64,000 bases of DNA from Candidatus Nitrosopumilus sp. (GCA_029862085.1 JAOTXZ010000001.1:62001-126000); one strand, 5' to 3'; shown: positions 45,065 through 54,500, counted from the first letter of the stretch. Made by a program: numbers and translations. Notes: generated by a model from the sequence alone, not told the origin.

Positions 45065-45547
45065 TTAATTATATTTTAGCTGATTGACATCAAGCACTCG
45101 TCCGCAATATCTACACTTTAGAACTCTTCCTTCTTTGTCAATTACATCCATAACAGATTCAATATGTTCAAAACTATTGGTAATACAATCAGGGTTGGAA
45201 CAACGAAAGATTCTGTCTATTTCATTTGGAAGTGAAACTCTTCTCTTTTCTACTAGCTTGTAATTTTTGATAATGTTGATTGTAGCCTTTGGGGCAATTA
45301 CTGCCAATTTATTGGTGTCATCGTCTGCTAGGAATTTGTTTTCTACCTTAATGATATCTTTTTTCTTAAATTTTCCACTTGGTACATTCAGAGCAATAGT
45401 AATGAGGCTTCCATCTCCACCATCAATTTGAAGGGCTCCAAGTACTTGAAGTCCTTTTCCTTCATCAATATGGTCAATTACAGTTCCTTCCTTAATTCGT
45501 CGAACCATTAGTTCGGACTCTTGCATCAGAATACTTTGTATAGTCAC
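45065..45547 (-). CDS. pyrI: aspartate carbamoyltransferase regulatory subunit
   Basis: Allosteric, zinc-binding partner of PyrB. 160 residues from GTG 45547; ATG 45526 (MQESELMVRR) is the likelier start by family comparison. The allosteric domain starts RRIKEGTVIDHI, and the zinc site near the C-terminus has CSNPDC and CRYCG. It is divergent from pyrB with 20 bp between the listed starts. Confidence 0.95.
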   Translation of the reverse strand: MTIQSILMQESELMVRRIKEGTVIDHIDEGKGLQVLGALQIDGGDGSLITIALNVPSGKFKKKDIIKVENKFLADDDTNKLAVIAPKATINIIKNYKLVEKRRVSLPNEIDRIFRCSNPDCITNSFEHIESVMDVIDKEGRVLKCRYCGRVLDVNQLKYN

Positions 45548-45560
45548 CTGTATATATTAT
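45548..45560. promoter_or_regulatory. AT box between pyrI and pyrB
   Basis: CTGTATATATTAT is TATA-like on both strands. It suits pyrI starting at ATG 45526. For pyrB (GTG 45568) it lies too close, and TTTGTATAG at about 45535-45543, inside the 5' part of the listed pyrI, is the better box. The promoters overlap. Confidence 0.4.
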
Positions 45561-45567
45561 TGAAAGA

Positions 45568-46497
45568 GTGAACGATTTCTACAACAAAGACATCATATCA
45601 ATTAAAGACTATAATCGAGAACAATTTGAGAAGATCTTTGAGTATACTGAAAAGATAATGAATTTGGATCTTGCAGCGAGACGAGAAATCTGCAAAGGAA
45701 AAACCCTAAGTTATTTGTTTTATGAACCAAGCACTAGGACTCGCCTTAGTTTTGAATCTGCTATGGCTTCAATTGGTGGAAATTCTTTAGGTATTTCTGA
45801 TATCTTATCATCCTCGGCTCAGAAGGGGGAGAGTTTAGCAGATACTGTAAAAATAATGTCAATTTATTCAGATATACTGGTATTAAGACATCCCCTGGAT
45901 GGATCAAGCAGATTTGCATCTGAAGTCTCATCAAAGCCTGTAATTAATGCAGGCAGCGGAACTGAAGAACATCCAACACAAGCAATACAAGATTTGTTTA
46001 CAATTAAAAAAGAAAAGAAAAAGATTGATGGATTAAAAATTGGAATTGTTGGAGATTTAAAATATGGCAGAACTGTTTACTCACTTTTATCTGGTCTTGT
46101 AAACTATGACGTTGATGTTCATTTGATTTCTCCAGAATCACTTCGCATAAGATCAGACTCTATTTATGAGATAAGAAAAAAACTATCCTTTACTGAATCT
46201 ACTGACATTGAAGAATACATTGACGATCTTGATGTAGTGTATGTGACAAGAATCCAAAAAGAAAGATTCCCAGATGAGGAAGAATATCTCAAGGTAAAGG
46301 GAAGCTATGTAATCGGACTTGATTTACTACAAAAAATGAGAGAGGATTCCATAATTTTACATCCATTACCAAGACTAGATGAAATCTCAACTGATGTTGA
46401 TAAAACAAAAAATGCTAGATACTTTCAGCAAGCCGAATATGGGAAACATACTCGTGCAGCGTTGTTGGGTTTAACTCTCAACGAGAATGGATTCTAA
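45568..46497 (+). CDS. pyrB: aspartate carbamoyltransferase catalytic subunit
   Basis: Makes carbamoyl-aspartate in pyrimidine synthesis. 309 residues with carbamoyl-phosphate motif STRTRLSF, the 80s-loop Lys in SSAQKGESLAD, the HPLDGSSRFA region and HPTQAIQDL, then HPLPR. Start is GTG. Together with pyrI it forms the regulated ATCase complex, here encoded divergently instead of in the common pyrB-pyrI tandem. Confidence 0.96.
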   Translation: MNDFYNKDIISIKDYNREQFEKIFEYTEKIMNLDLAARREICKGKTLSYLFYEPSTRTRLSFESAMASIGGNSLGISDILSSSAQKGESLADTVKIMSIYSDILVLRHPLDGSSRFASEVSSKPVINAGSGTEEHPTQAIQDLFTIKKEKKKIDGLKIGIVGDLKYGRTVYSLLSGLVNYDVDVHLISPESLRIRSDSIYEIRKKLSFTESTDIEEYIDDLDVVYVTRIQKERFPDEEEYLKVKGSYVIGLDLLQKMREDSIILHPLPRLDEISTDVDKTKNARYFQQAEYGKHTRAALLGLTLNENGF

Positions 46498-46559
46498 AAT
46501 CAGGTAATATAACAAAATCCGTATTCCATATATCTAAAGAGGATTCAAAAGAAAATAGT

Positions 46560-47270
46560 TTGACTCAAACAAAAATCATACCAATTTTCCCATTGGACCT
46601 AGTTTTATTCCCAAGGCAAGAATTACCTCTTCGAATTTTTGAGCCACGATACAAGCAGCTTGTTGATGACTGTATGTTGGGTGATGGACAATTTGGCGTA
46701 TGTTTGGTTGATTCAAATAATTTAATTTCTGGCTGGAACGGACCAAAAATAATTGGAACAATTGCGAAAATTACAAAATGTGAAGACATTGAACTTGATG
46801 GAATGCAATTGAGTATCCTAACAATGGGTCGTAGTAAATTTAAGATAAAAAAAATAATTCCACCCTCAATTGAACTTCCTGAAAATTACGATCCATATTC
46901 AATTGAAGGTCACCAAGCCATATCAGATATAGATGAAAAATCACACAATGATGAAAAAATGTACATCAGAGCGGAAGTAGAATTTATCGCAGAAATTGAT
47001 GATAATATTTCACTGAATCAGTGGGAGCATTTAGTTGACTTGTGGAAGAAAAAAACTGTAAAACAAGCTCTTCCCCAAAAAATTGAGCCAGCTGCCCTTG
47101 ATCAAATTTTAACTCAATACTATCTTACAACTGATACCCCAACTATTGACTATGTCTACTCTTTGGCAGCTCTTGGTGCTCAGGATCCAAATGATTTACA
47201 GCCCATTTTAGAGGCCAATTCAATGGAAGAATTAATTCAAAAAGTTGAGGAATTACTGACAATAAAATAA
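46560..47270 (+). CDS. LON substrate-binding domain protein
   Basis: 236 residues, TTG start. It is the N-terminal PUA-like domain of Lon proteases standing alone: IFPLDLVLFPRQELPLRIFEPRYKQLVDD and GDGQFGVCLVD are its hallmarks. The C-terminal helical part ends near LEANSMEELIQKVEELL. No ATPase or protease domain follows. Stand-alone members are widespread and of unclear role. Confidence 0.85.
   Translation: MTQTKIIPIFPLDLVLFPRQELPLRIFEPRYKQLVDDCMLGDGQFGVCLVDSNNLISGWNGPKIIGTIAKITKCEDIELDGMQLSILTMGRSKFKIKKIIPPSIELPENYDPYSIEGHQAISDIDEKSHNDEKMYIRAEVEFIAEIDDNISLNQWEHLVDLWKKKTVKQALPQKIEPAALDQILTQYYLTTDTPTIDYVYSLAALGAQDPNDLQPILEANSMEELIQKVEELLTIK
47262..47270 (+). promoter_or_regulatory. TATA box of the 47292 exoprotein gene
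   Basis: AATAAAATA, overlapping the stop codon of the LON-domain gene, is centred 26 bp before TTG 47292. Confidence 0.4.
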
Positions 47271-47291
47271 CCCCGTCATGTCAATCTGGTA

Positions 47292-48656
47292 TTGTCAATA
47301 ACAAAAATAACAATTTTTTTACTTGGTGCAGTCTTGATATTTCCAATAAGTAGTGTTTATGGTCATGGTTTAGGAATTGATACAATTTCTTCAGTAGACA
47401 TTCAGGGTAAAGAGATCTCAATTACTGTTGAACTTCCATTATCTTTTGATAATCAAGAGGAAAAACAGATCACAATTACTGCAACTGAAGATGAAACAAA
47501 GGAAAATGCAAAAAATGTCACTTTTCTAATAGGTCTATTCCATGAAGGTGAAATAATATTTCGAAATTATTTTTTCACATCTGATGGTATTCTTCCTATT
47601 AATGTAAAACCGACTCAACAAGGAGAAATTTCCATTAATGGAGAGCAAGACAACCTGTTGGGAGCATGGTATGGAACAGAATCAAATCCACTTGAGATAA
47701 CTGGTCCAATCTTTAATTCTGGAGGTCTTTACAATTTTGAAATCGAAGTTAGAACAATTGATGATCCTAAAAATATCATAGAGAACTCTGAGGTATATAA
47801 TGCAGATTTGAGCATAGCAGAAATAACTCAATACTTGCAAAAGGATGCTCAAAACCGAGATGTTTCCTTTAGATTAAAGTCATATTTTGATAAAATTTCT
47901 AATTTTGAATATAATTCCAAAAATAAACAGGTAACCTTTGAGATGCCTTTTGATTGGAGCGAAAAGCAAATGTCTCACATTCCTGTGGTCCATGAAGAGG
48001 TTCATTTCCCGATTGAATTCACTGAATTCACATCACCAGGTTATACCGGACAAGTAAATGGAATCGACTTGTTCAAATCCTCAGTTACTGTCGATGATTA
48101 TACTGAAGAGGATGAAAGAATAGTTCATTTTGTATTATTGCAGGATCACCTGATATTCTTAAAAAACCAAATGAAAAAATCAGGTGAACCTCTACCCAAC
48201 AATATGGTATTTACACTGTCTACGACTGAAAAAATTGACTTCCCTCTTACAGCTTACACTAAAAGTGAGGAGTTTTTAGTAAATCTATCATGGGATCCAA
48301 TAACCATTGAGCCAGATCAAAAAACAAAGTTTGTCTTTACAATAAGAGATGGTGTAACTAATTCCCCTCTACGTAATTCTGATTATACATTTGTAATAGT
48401 ACAAGGCGGAAAAGAAATTCACAGAACAACTGGTTTGGCACAAGTTGGTGGAGAATCAGAAGACTATTACTTTACTGAAGATCAAACAGGACCTACAATT
48501 ATTCGATTTGAAAACATTAGAAATACAGGCCAAGAAACTGAATTTGGAATTGTAGTTGTACCTGAATTTGGCTCAGTTGTTGCATTGATTCTTGTAGTAT
48601 CTATAATGACAGTAATCATTGTATCCAAAAAAATTCCATTTACTCAGAAATTCTAA
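47292..48656 (+). CDS. HGLG-family exoprotein with PEFG sorting signal
   Basis: 454 residues, TTG start. Signal peptide 1-24, with predicted cleavage G24/H25 leaving a mature N-terminus HGLG. All-beta body with the family blocks MPFDWS (218-223), VVHEE (H234) and IVHF (H279). The C-terminus has PEFG at 424-427, a hydrophobic helix and a Lys-rich tail, the archaeosortase-type PEFG-CTERM signal. It is a paralogue of the 57004 and 58983 proteins. A copper-binding role is inferred from the N-terminal and internal histidines and the neighbouring metal genes. Confidence 0.75.
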   Translation: MSITKITIFLLGAVLIFPISSVYGHGLGIDTISSVDIQGKEISITVELPLSFDNQEEKQITITATEDETKENAKNVTFLIGLFHEGEIIFRNYFFTSDGILPINVKPTQQGEISINGEQDNLLGAWYGTESNPLEITGPIFNSGGLYNFEIEVRTIDDPKNIIENSEVYNADLSIAEITQYLQKDAQNRDVSFRLKSYFDKISNFEYNSKNKQVTFEMPFDWSEKQMSHIPVVHEEVHFPIEFTEFTSPGYTGQVNGIDLFKSSVTVDDYTEEDERIVHFVLLQDHLIFLKNQMKKSGEPLPNNMVFTLSTTEKIDFPLTAYTKSEEFLVNLSWDPITIEPDQKTKFVFTIRDGVTNSPLRNSDYTFVIVQGGKEIHRTTGLAQVGGESEDYYFTEDQTGPTIIRFENIRNTGQETEFGIVVVPEFGSVVALILVVSIMTVIIVSKKIPFTQKF

Positions 48657-49040
48657 TTACAACGCAACTAATTTTACGGTATCCATGTTTTTGTTTTTTT
48701 GAAAATCTTTTGTCATGGTAGAGATTTTTTCAGCATCACCATCAATTACAAACAACTCCATACAATTTTCTTTCTCAATTTTACTATGAAGATGGGTAGT
48801 GATAAGATCTTCAAAATTATGAGTAATTCCAGAAACAATATGATCAAAATTGTCATTGTGAACTACTAGTAAAATTGCATGAATGTTTCCAGACAAATCT
48901 GATTTTTGTTTTTCGTCTGAAACAAATGATCTAATTCCTGCCCTTATTGCTTCTGAACGTCCTGAAAAACCCATGGATTTTTGAAGCTTGTCCAACTCGG
49001 TCAAAATTTCGTCATTAAGTGAGATTGAAACGATTGGCAT
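48657..49040 (-). CDS. NikR-like ribbon-helix-helix metal regulator
   Basis: 127 residues. RHH DNA-binding domain at 1-40 (SISLNDEILTELDKLQ ... RSEAIRAGIRSFV) and a C-terminal ACT-like metal domain. By alignment with E. coli NikR, H74, H85 and C93 match the nickel ligands His76, His87 and Cys95, but K87 replaces His89. Nickel may not be the effector; another metal is possible. It is divergent from a ZnuABC-type operon with a leaderless TATA box, so it very likely controls that operon and itself. Confidence 0.85.
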   Translation of the reverse strand: MPIVSISLNDEILTELDKLQKSMGFSGRSEAIRAGIRSFVSDEKQKSDLSGNIHAILLVVHNDNFDHIVSGITHNFEDLITTHLHSKIEKENCMELFVIDGDAEKISTMTKDFQKNKNMDTVKLVAL

Positions 49041-49060
49041 ACGCCTAATGTTATTAATTA

Positions 49061-49070
49061 TCTTATAAGT
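49061..49070. promoter_or_regulatory. TATA box of the NikR-like gene
   Basis: TCTTATAAGT contains the self-complementary CTTATAAG. On the minus strand it is centred 26 bp before the ATG at 49040. Confidence 0.5.
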
Positions 49071-49083
49071 TTAGCAATTAAAG

Positions 49084-49112
49084 TTATTAAGAATTTATAA
49101 ATTTATTAATAA
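49084..49112. promoter_or_regulatory. nested inverted repeat, candidate operator of the metal uptake operon
   Basis: A perfect 12-bp palindrome AATTTATAAATT (49092-49103) is nested within arms TTATTAA (49084-49090) and TTAATAA (49106-49112). The core doubles as the TATA box for the substrate-binding protein gene (TTG 49125). A repressor bound here would block transcription. AT-rich DNA makes chance palindromes common. Confidence 0.45.
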
Positions 49113-49124
49113 TTCAGATGATTT

Positions 49125-50090
49125 TTGATTGTGAATAATCAAGTGAAATTGGCAATTTTGGCTATTATGATAGTAATCCCACTTGCCTCCTTTTCAGTTT
49201 GGGCAACAGACTCTAATTTTCAAGTTACCCCGATGGGGGATTCTACCAAGATTCAGGCAATTGCATCATTTTATCCATTATACGATTTTTCAAAACAAGT
49301 AGGTCAAGACAAAGTAGATGTTCAATTACTTGTTCCGAAAGGTGTTGAACCTCATGATTGGGAACCTACAATTCAAGATGTACAACTAATGCAAAAATCT
49401 AATTTGATAATAATCAATGGGATTGGATTTGAAAATTGGGTTGATAGCTTAGAGGAATTGAATTATTCTGGAAATATTGTTGATACCAGTGATGGTATTA
49501 TTATTCCAGATTCAGAAATTATTGATGAACATGAAACAGATGAACATGAACCAGATGAACATGAGCTAGATGAACATATTCACGAATCTGGAGATCCACA
49601 CATATGGTTAAATCCTGTTTTAGCAAAAATTCAAGTTAAAAATATTGCTGATGCTTTCTCAAAACAAGACCCTGAAAATCGACAATTCTATCAAACAAAT
49701 GCTAAAAACTATATCGTAAAATTAGATAGTTTGGATAATAAAATTCGAAAGGAGTTATCAACATGTAGTAGAGATTTTATTGCGTTTCATGATGCATTTT
49801 CCTATTTCGCCAATGAATATGATTTACATCAGCATACAATTATTTCATCAAACGATCCCCATGGAGAACCGACTGCAAAAACTTTGGAAAATGTGATTAA
49901 TACTGCTAGAGAATTGCAAATAAAAATAATTTTCACCGAAGAGACTGTTGATACCAGAGTTTCAAAGGTTATAGCAAACGAAATAGGAGGTAAAATTTTA
50001 GTTTTATCCCCAATTGAAATTGGAGATGATGAAAATTACATTTCAAGAATGATTCAGAATTTTGAGAATCTCAAGGAGGCTTTGTGTTGA
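49125..50090 (+). CDS. metal ABC transporter substrate-binding protein (ZnuA/TroA family)
   Basis: Extracytoplasmic metal receptor. 321 residues, TTG start (GTG 49131 possible). Signal/anchor helix about 8-27. Ligand His in EPHDWEP (H77), the second in GDPHIWLNP (H159), a third in FHDAFSYFA. A charged loop at about 133-155 has repeated DEHE units and His151/153, as in zinc-type ZnuA proteins. Zinc is the best guess; manganese or copper is not excluded. Confidence 0.88.
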   Translation: MIVNNQVKLAILAIMIVIPLASFSVWATDSNFQVTPMGDSTKIQAIASFYPLYDFSKQVGQDKVDVQLLVPKGVEPHDWEPTIQDVQLMQKSNLIIINGIGFENWVDSLEELNYSGNIVDTSDGIIIPDSEIIDEHETDEHEPDEHELDEHIHESGDPHIWLNPVLAKIQVKNIADAFSKQDPENRQFYQTNAKNYIVKLDSLDNKIRKELSTCSRDFIAFHDAFSYFANEYDLHQHTIISSNDPHGEPTAKTLENVINTARELQIKIIFTEETVDTRVSKVIANEIGGKILVLSPIEIGDDENYISRMIQNFENLKEALC

Positions 50091-50806
50091 AAATAGTTGA
50101 AATTGATCATCTGACATTCAAGTATCCTGATGTAAAAGCCTTAGATGATGTCACTTTTTCAGTCAACAAAGGCGATTTTTTAGGCATAATTGGCCCTAAT
50201 GGTGCCGGAAAAAGTACTCTATTTGCCTCTATGCTTGGATTGACTACCAAATACGAAGGAACCATAAAATTTTTTGGCCAAGATATTCGAAAATCCAAAG
50301 ACTATCTTAAACAAATTGGCTACGTTCCTCAAAAACCAATCTTTGAAAAAAATTTTCCCGCAACTGTAAAAGACATTGTTCACATGAGCTTGAGAAAAGA
50401 ATCAAACAAAAACAAAATTGATGAAATCTTACAACAACTATGGATTCACGAATTAGGTAATAGAAGAATTGGAGAACTATCAGGAGGACAACAACAACGA
50501 GTATTTATTGCAAAAGCACTTGTAAATGACCCACAAATTTTGATTCTAGATGAGCCCGTAACCGGAATAGATCGACAAAGTATCGATTTATTCTATAGCA
50601 TTTTACGTGAATTAAACTCCAAACAAAAAATTACAATAATTTGGTCATCCCATGATTTGGATGCAGTAAACCAGCTTGCAAATCATGTAGCATGTCTTAA
50701 TAGAACTTTATTTTTTCATGGAGAATCTGAGAAATTTTTTGAAAATGACGAGCTTGTCAAACAGTATTCTGAAGCATCAATGCAGGAACACATGCATCAT
50801 CACTAA
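50084..50806 (+). CDS. metal ABC transporter ATP-binding protein (ZnuC type)
   Basis: 240 residues. Walker A GPNGAGKST, signature LSGGQQQRVFIAKAL, Walker B ILILDEPVTG and switch His in SSHDLD. The C-terminus MQEHMHHH is His-rich and may sense cytosolic metal. GTG start (TTG next codon), overlapping the receptor gene by 7 bp. Confidence 0.92.
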   Translation: MLKIVEIDHLTFKYPDVKALDDVTFSVNKGDFLGIIGPNGAGKSTLFASMLGLTTKYEGTIKFFGQDIRKSKDYLKQIGYVPQKPIFEKNFPATVKDIVHMSLRKESNKNKIDEILQQLWIHELGNRRIGELSGGQQQRVFIAKALVNDPQILILDEPVTGIDRQSIDLFYSILRELNSKQKITIIWSSHDLDAVNQLANHVACLNRTLFFHGESEKFFENDELVKQYSEASMQEHMHHH

Positions 50807-50808
50807 TC

Positions 50809-51627
50809 ATGTCATTTGAAATTCTTACCTTTGCCTTTATGCATAGAGCACTCATTTCAGGGGTAGCCATTGCAATCTTGTGTTCGGTAATAGGCTTATT
50901 TCTTGTCCTAAGACGATATTCATTGTTTGGTGATGCGATTGCTCACTCTTCTTTTGGTGGAATTGCTTTAGGTTTAATGGCTGGAGTTTATCCTTTATGG
51001 ACTGCGTACGGGGTTTCTTTGGTTAGTGCATTGATAATTACTAGGATCAAAGAAAAATACAATATCTCAGGGGATGCCTCAGTTGCTGTTCTTTTATCCT
51101 CAGGTATTGCTATTGGGCTTGTAATTATTGGATTTTCAGGTGGATTTACCATTGACATTTTTAGCTTTCTTTTCGGAAGCATCCTTCTGGTAAGCGTTAA
51201 TGATACAATTCTTATTTTATTTTTGACAGGAATCATCCTAATTGTTGTTTTATTGTGGTACAGGCAACTACTTTATTCTACATTTAACGAAGAGCAAGCC
51301 AAAGTAAGCGGTATTCCAGTCGAGAAGATAAATTATCTAATTGTCTTTATGGCTGGTTTAACTGTTGTAACATCCATCCAACTGGTTGGTGTCTTGTTGA
51401 TCTCAGCTTTATTCGTAATTCCAAATGTAACTGCAATTATGTATGGAAAAGGTTTCAAACAAACAGCCATTCTTTCAATTTCCTTTTCAATATTTTCTGT
51501 TGTTATTGGAATTTTAGTTTCTTATATTTTTGATATTACCCCTGCTGGAACAATTGTTTTACTATCAATTGGACTCTTAGCTGGAACAATGGGAATAAAA
51601 TCTTCTGGTTTATTATCTAAGAATTAA
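50809..51627 (+). CDS. metal ABC transporter permease (ZnuB type)
   Basis: 272 residues, about eight membrane helices of the ABC-3 family. Begins with MHRALISGVAIAILCSVIGLFLVLRR; the GDAIAHSSFGGIALG motif is the ABC-3 hallmark. It starts 2 bp after the ATPase stop and completes the uptake operon. Its last 11 bp overlap the 3' end of the convergent copCD gene. Confidence 0.93.
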   Translation: MSFEILTFAFMHRALISGVAIAILCSVIGLFLVLRRYSLFGDAIAHSSFGGIALGLMAGVYPLWTAYGVSLVSALIITRIKEKYNISGDASVAVLLSSGIAIGLVIIGFSGGFTIDIFSFLFGSILLVSVNDTILILFLTGIILIVVLLWYRQLLYSTFNEEQAKVSGIPVEKINYLIVFMAGLTVVTSIQLVGVLLISALFVIPNVTAIMYGKGFKQTAILSISFSIFSVVIGILVSYIFDITPAGTIVLLSIGLLAGTMGIKSSGLLSKN

Positions 51628-54397
51628 TTAACGCGTTTATTCTTCTTTTATCTTTAACACTTTTTACAAAAAATAACGATGTTGCAATTATTCCCATTGC
51701 AATTAGTGGTGAAGCAATTTCTGTATATTTCATTTCGATATTTTCAGTTCTTTGTATCTGAGAGGCTGAAAGAGGAACTTCTGTAATTGTAACCATTCCC
51801 AGCTTGTTTCCTTGATTTTCAACAAACCAAATGTTATTTTTTTCATCTGATGTCATGTAAAGCACCCAAGACGATGCAGTTGGAACTGGAACTTCTATAA
51901 AATTATTATTGTGTGGATCGTATGCTGCAATGTTATCATCAACGTGTTGTCCAAACCAAATGTTGTCATACCTATCAAAGGCCATTCCAAATGGAAGTGC
52001 ATCTGGATTTGGAACCTGAATTCTATCAAATGTCTCCAAAATTGGATTGAATTTTATAATTCCTGAACCTGTATGCTCTGTAACCCAAAGATTTCCTTTT
52101 TTATCAAAGATTAATGCTTCAGGCCCCTTAATGGGTAGTCCATCAGAAAATTTGGTAATTTCAAAATTTTTTGGATTTATGAATCCAATTGTTCCAGGAT
52201 TGGTTTCAGAGAACCAAATTTTCCCTTCATCATCAATAGTTAATGCAAAGGGCAAGGATCCTTTTTCTAATTGAATTTCTTCAAAGGTGTTTGAATCTGG
52301 GATATACTTCAAAATCTTATGTTTATTGTTTATAACTATCCAAATGTTGCCATCAAAATCAGCCTGAATCATCATTGTTCTGCTATCATCTATCACGGGT
52401 GCAATTTTTGGCAAAGTAATTGTTGTAATTTCTTCATTACTTGGATCAAAGAATCCTATCTGATTCCTTGGTGGATCATTAAACCAAATTTTTCCATCAG
52501 GATCTTTTGTTAGATATGCTGAAACTACACCATCAAATGAATGTGAAGTAAATTCGTTAGTATCTAAGGAAAATTGCCAAATTCTTGGAGCACCCGGATC
52601 ACTAATCCAGATAGAATCTTTTCCATCATACAAGGGGAACAACGGCTTAGTATCTTCAGGGAAATCATACTCGATAATTTCTGTTTTGAAATCCGATAGC
52701 CTTGGTTTTACAAGTAAATTCATCATTATTGATTCATTAGCGTTTTGTACTCTTTGAATCTCAATTTCTGTTTGCCATTGTCCTGAAAATCCAAATGTCA
52801 GTTCTCCTTGAAACTTTGTTGGAACTTCCTCATCTTGAATAGTCTTGGTCATAGGAACTTCAATTGGTGAGATATTTCTTTGGGGATTGGAAATTTTTAC
52901 TTTAATTTCCTCTGCATCTTTTAATTGATTATTATCTAAATCACTAATTTTTACTAGAACTGTATTAACTCCACTAGAAAACGGTGAGATTTCAATATCA
53001 AATTTTGCATTTTCAGAAAACTCTATTGTTCTAAAACCATACAATACCTCTTGTGCATCAACTTTTTGAATTTCTCCTGCAGGTAAGGTTCCATTTGCAA
53101 GAAGAGCCACTACACCAAGTAATATTATTCCCAGAGTAGCATCTACCTTTAATGATTTTTTTAATTTCTTATGAACTGAAATAGAATTTGACCTGATGTC
53201 CTTCTCACCGGACTTTTGAACCCTAAACTGAAAAAATCCACCCAAACCAACCATAATAGCTGCAATAGCAATTTTTGCGATGATTAACTTTCCATAAATT
53301 GATTCAGTAATTAATCCAACATCACTTTCTAAAAGCCACATTAAGGTTGGGCCAGTTATAATTACAATTCCTACTGCAATGATAAAGGCAATTGAAAATC
53401 TTGGGATCATAACAAGGGACATTTTTTCTCTAACTGTTTGGTCAAGGTTTGAAAGAGTTGGGAGTAAGGAAAACACAAAATAAATAATGCCTCCGATCCA
53501 AATTGCTGCCACTAAATTATGCACATAATCTAGAGCAACTGCTGCTATCTCTCCACTTGCAGCACCATGCCCGATCATAGTTGTTGTTCCGATTAGAGCA
53601 AGGGATAATACTAAAATAGGAATTTGATTCTTTTTTGTAATCTGTTTTTTTCTATCCATCCAGAACCATATTCCCAAAAGAATTATGGTAATTATCATTC
53701 TGATTAGCCATGATGTTCCGAAGGTGGTCTGTATAGCATCAAATGCTGAGGTCTCTAACCGTAAGGTTTGTACTGCAAGCATTGCAATATTTGATGCAAA
53801 AACTGCCATCAATCCAATACCTGTTAGGGTCATGAATTTTCCATGATGAAAAGAATTTACTTTTTCAATTTCTTTTTTGATTAAAATTTTGTTTTGAGTT
53901 CCCCAAATTAACATTGACGCAATAACTGCACCTAAAACAATTGTTTGTCCCACAAGTCCCGGAAATCTAGCACCTGCTTCAGGAAAAAATAAGATATCAA
54001 AAATATCCTTTTTTGGTGATTCATCAACGCTAATTATTGCATCTCCAACTCCAAAAATAAATGCGTCATCAACCAAATGACCATCAACTTTAGAAAGAAC
54101 TTTGCTTGTTACCGTATAAGATCCATCTTCAAGTGGAGGTGTAGTAACAATTAGTGAGTTTTCTCCTTGATAATATTGAGAGTCTTTGTTATCGATTTGA
54201 TCTCCAGTGCTGTCAAGAACTCTCAAGGAGCTAAAGTCTATTTCAATTGGCTCTGAATAAATTACAGTTACCTCAGTTATTCCAACAGGAGCGTTTACTG
54301 CAGGATTGGGATTAGTTTCTTCTGTAAATGGATGAGCTGAAGCATATGGCAAAGAAATTGATAAAACTAGTAGGGTAACAATTAGTAGTTTTCTCAT
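51617..54397 (-). CDS. CopC-CopD-beta-propeller fusion, copper protein
   Basis: 926 residues. Signal peptide 1-21, leaving H22 as mature N-terminus. CopC domain to about 118; H22 with D105 and H107 (VDGH) matches the copper(II) site of CopC. CopD membrane part with eight helices at about 150-440. A beta domain follows (about 450-550), then a streptogramin-lyase-like propeller with seven repeats (IWISDP, IWFNDP, IWIVIN, IWFSET, LWVTEH, IWFGQH, IWFVEN; about 595-870). One helix near 895-912. Likely copper import or handling. The propeller fusion is unusual. Confidence 0.85.
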   Translation of the reverse strand: MRKLLIVTLLVLSISLPYASAHPFTEETNPNPAVNAPVGITEVTVIYSEPIEIDFSSLRVLDSTGDQIDNKDSQYYQGENSLIVTTPPLEDGSYTVTSKVLSKVDGHLVDDAFIFGVGDAIISVDESPKKDIFDILFFPEAGARFPGLVGQTIVLGAVIASMLIWGTQNKILIKKEIEKVNSFHHGKFMTLTGIGLMAVFASNIAMLAVQTLRLETSAFDAIQTTFGTSWLIRMIITIILLGIWFWMDRKKQITKKNQIPILVLSLALIGTTTMIGHGAASGEIAAVALDYVHNLVAAIWIGGIIYFVFSLLPTLSNLDQTVREKMSLVMIPRFSIAFIIAVGIVIITGPTLMWLLESDVGLITESIYGKLIIAKIAIAAIMVGLGGFFQFRVQKSGEKDIRSNSISVHKKLKKSLKVDATLGIILLGVVALLANGTLPAGEIQKVDAQEVLYGFRTIEFSENAKFDIEISPFSSGVNTVLVKISDLDNNQLKDAEEIKVKISNPQRNISPIEVPMTKTIQDEEVPTKFQGELTFGFSGQWQTEIEIQRVQNANESIMMNLLVKPRLSDFKTEIIEYDFPEDTKPLFPLYDGKDSIWISDPGAPRIWQFSLDTNEFTSHSFDGVVSAYLTKDPDGKIWFNDPPRNQIGFFDPSNEEITTITLPKIAPVIDDSRTMMIQADFDGNIWIVINNKHKILKYIPDSNTFEEIQLEKGSLPFALTIDDEGKIWFSETNPGTIGFINPKNFEITKFSDGLPIKGPEALIFDKKGNLWVTEHTGSGIIKFNPILETFDRIQVPNPDALPFGMAFDRYDNIWFGQHVDDNIAAYDPHNNNFIEVPVPTASSWVLYMTSDEKNNIWFVENQGNKLGMVTITEVPLSASQIQRTENIEMKYTEIASPLIAMGIIATSLFFVKSVKDKRRINALINS

Positions 54398-54417
54398 TTA
54401 ATCTTCAAATTAATACT

Positions 54418-54431
54418 GATAATTTAAACAG
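54418..54431 (-). promoter_or_regulatory. TATA box of the copCD fusion gene
   Basis: CTGTTTAAATTATC on the minus strand is centred 27 bp before the ATG at 54397, so a leaderless mRNA is expected. Confidence 0.5.
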
Positions 54432-54500
54432 TTTTCATTTAGTTCGGAATTTGTACCAATCCACGTAAAGATAATAACATGTCAAATCAAGATCATAGTC

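Noticed and set aside
49530..49580. Repeated gatgaacatgaa units in the substrate-binding protein gene as a tandem repeat element
   Set aside because: They encode the DEHE metal-binding loop typical of ZnuA proteins and are explained by the protein.
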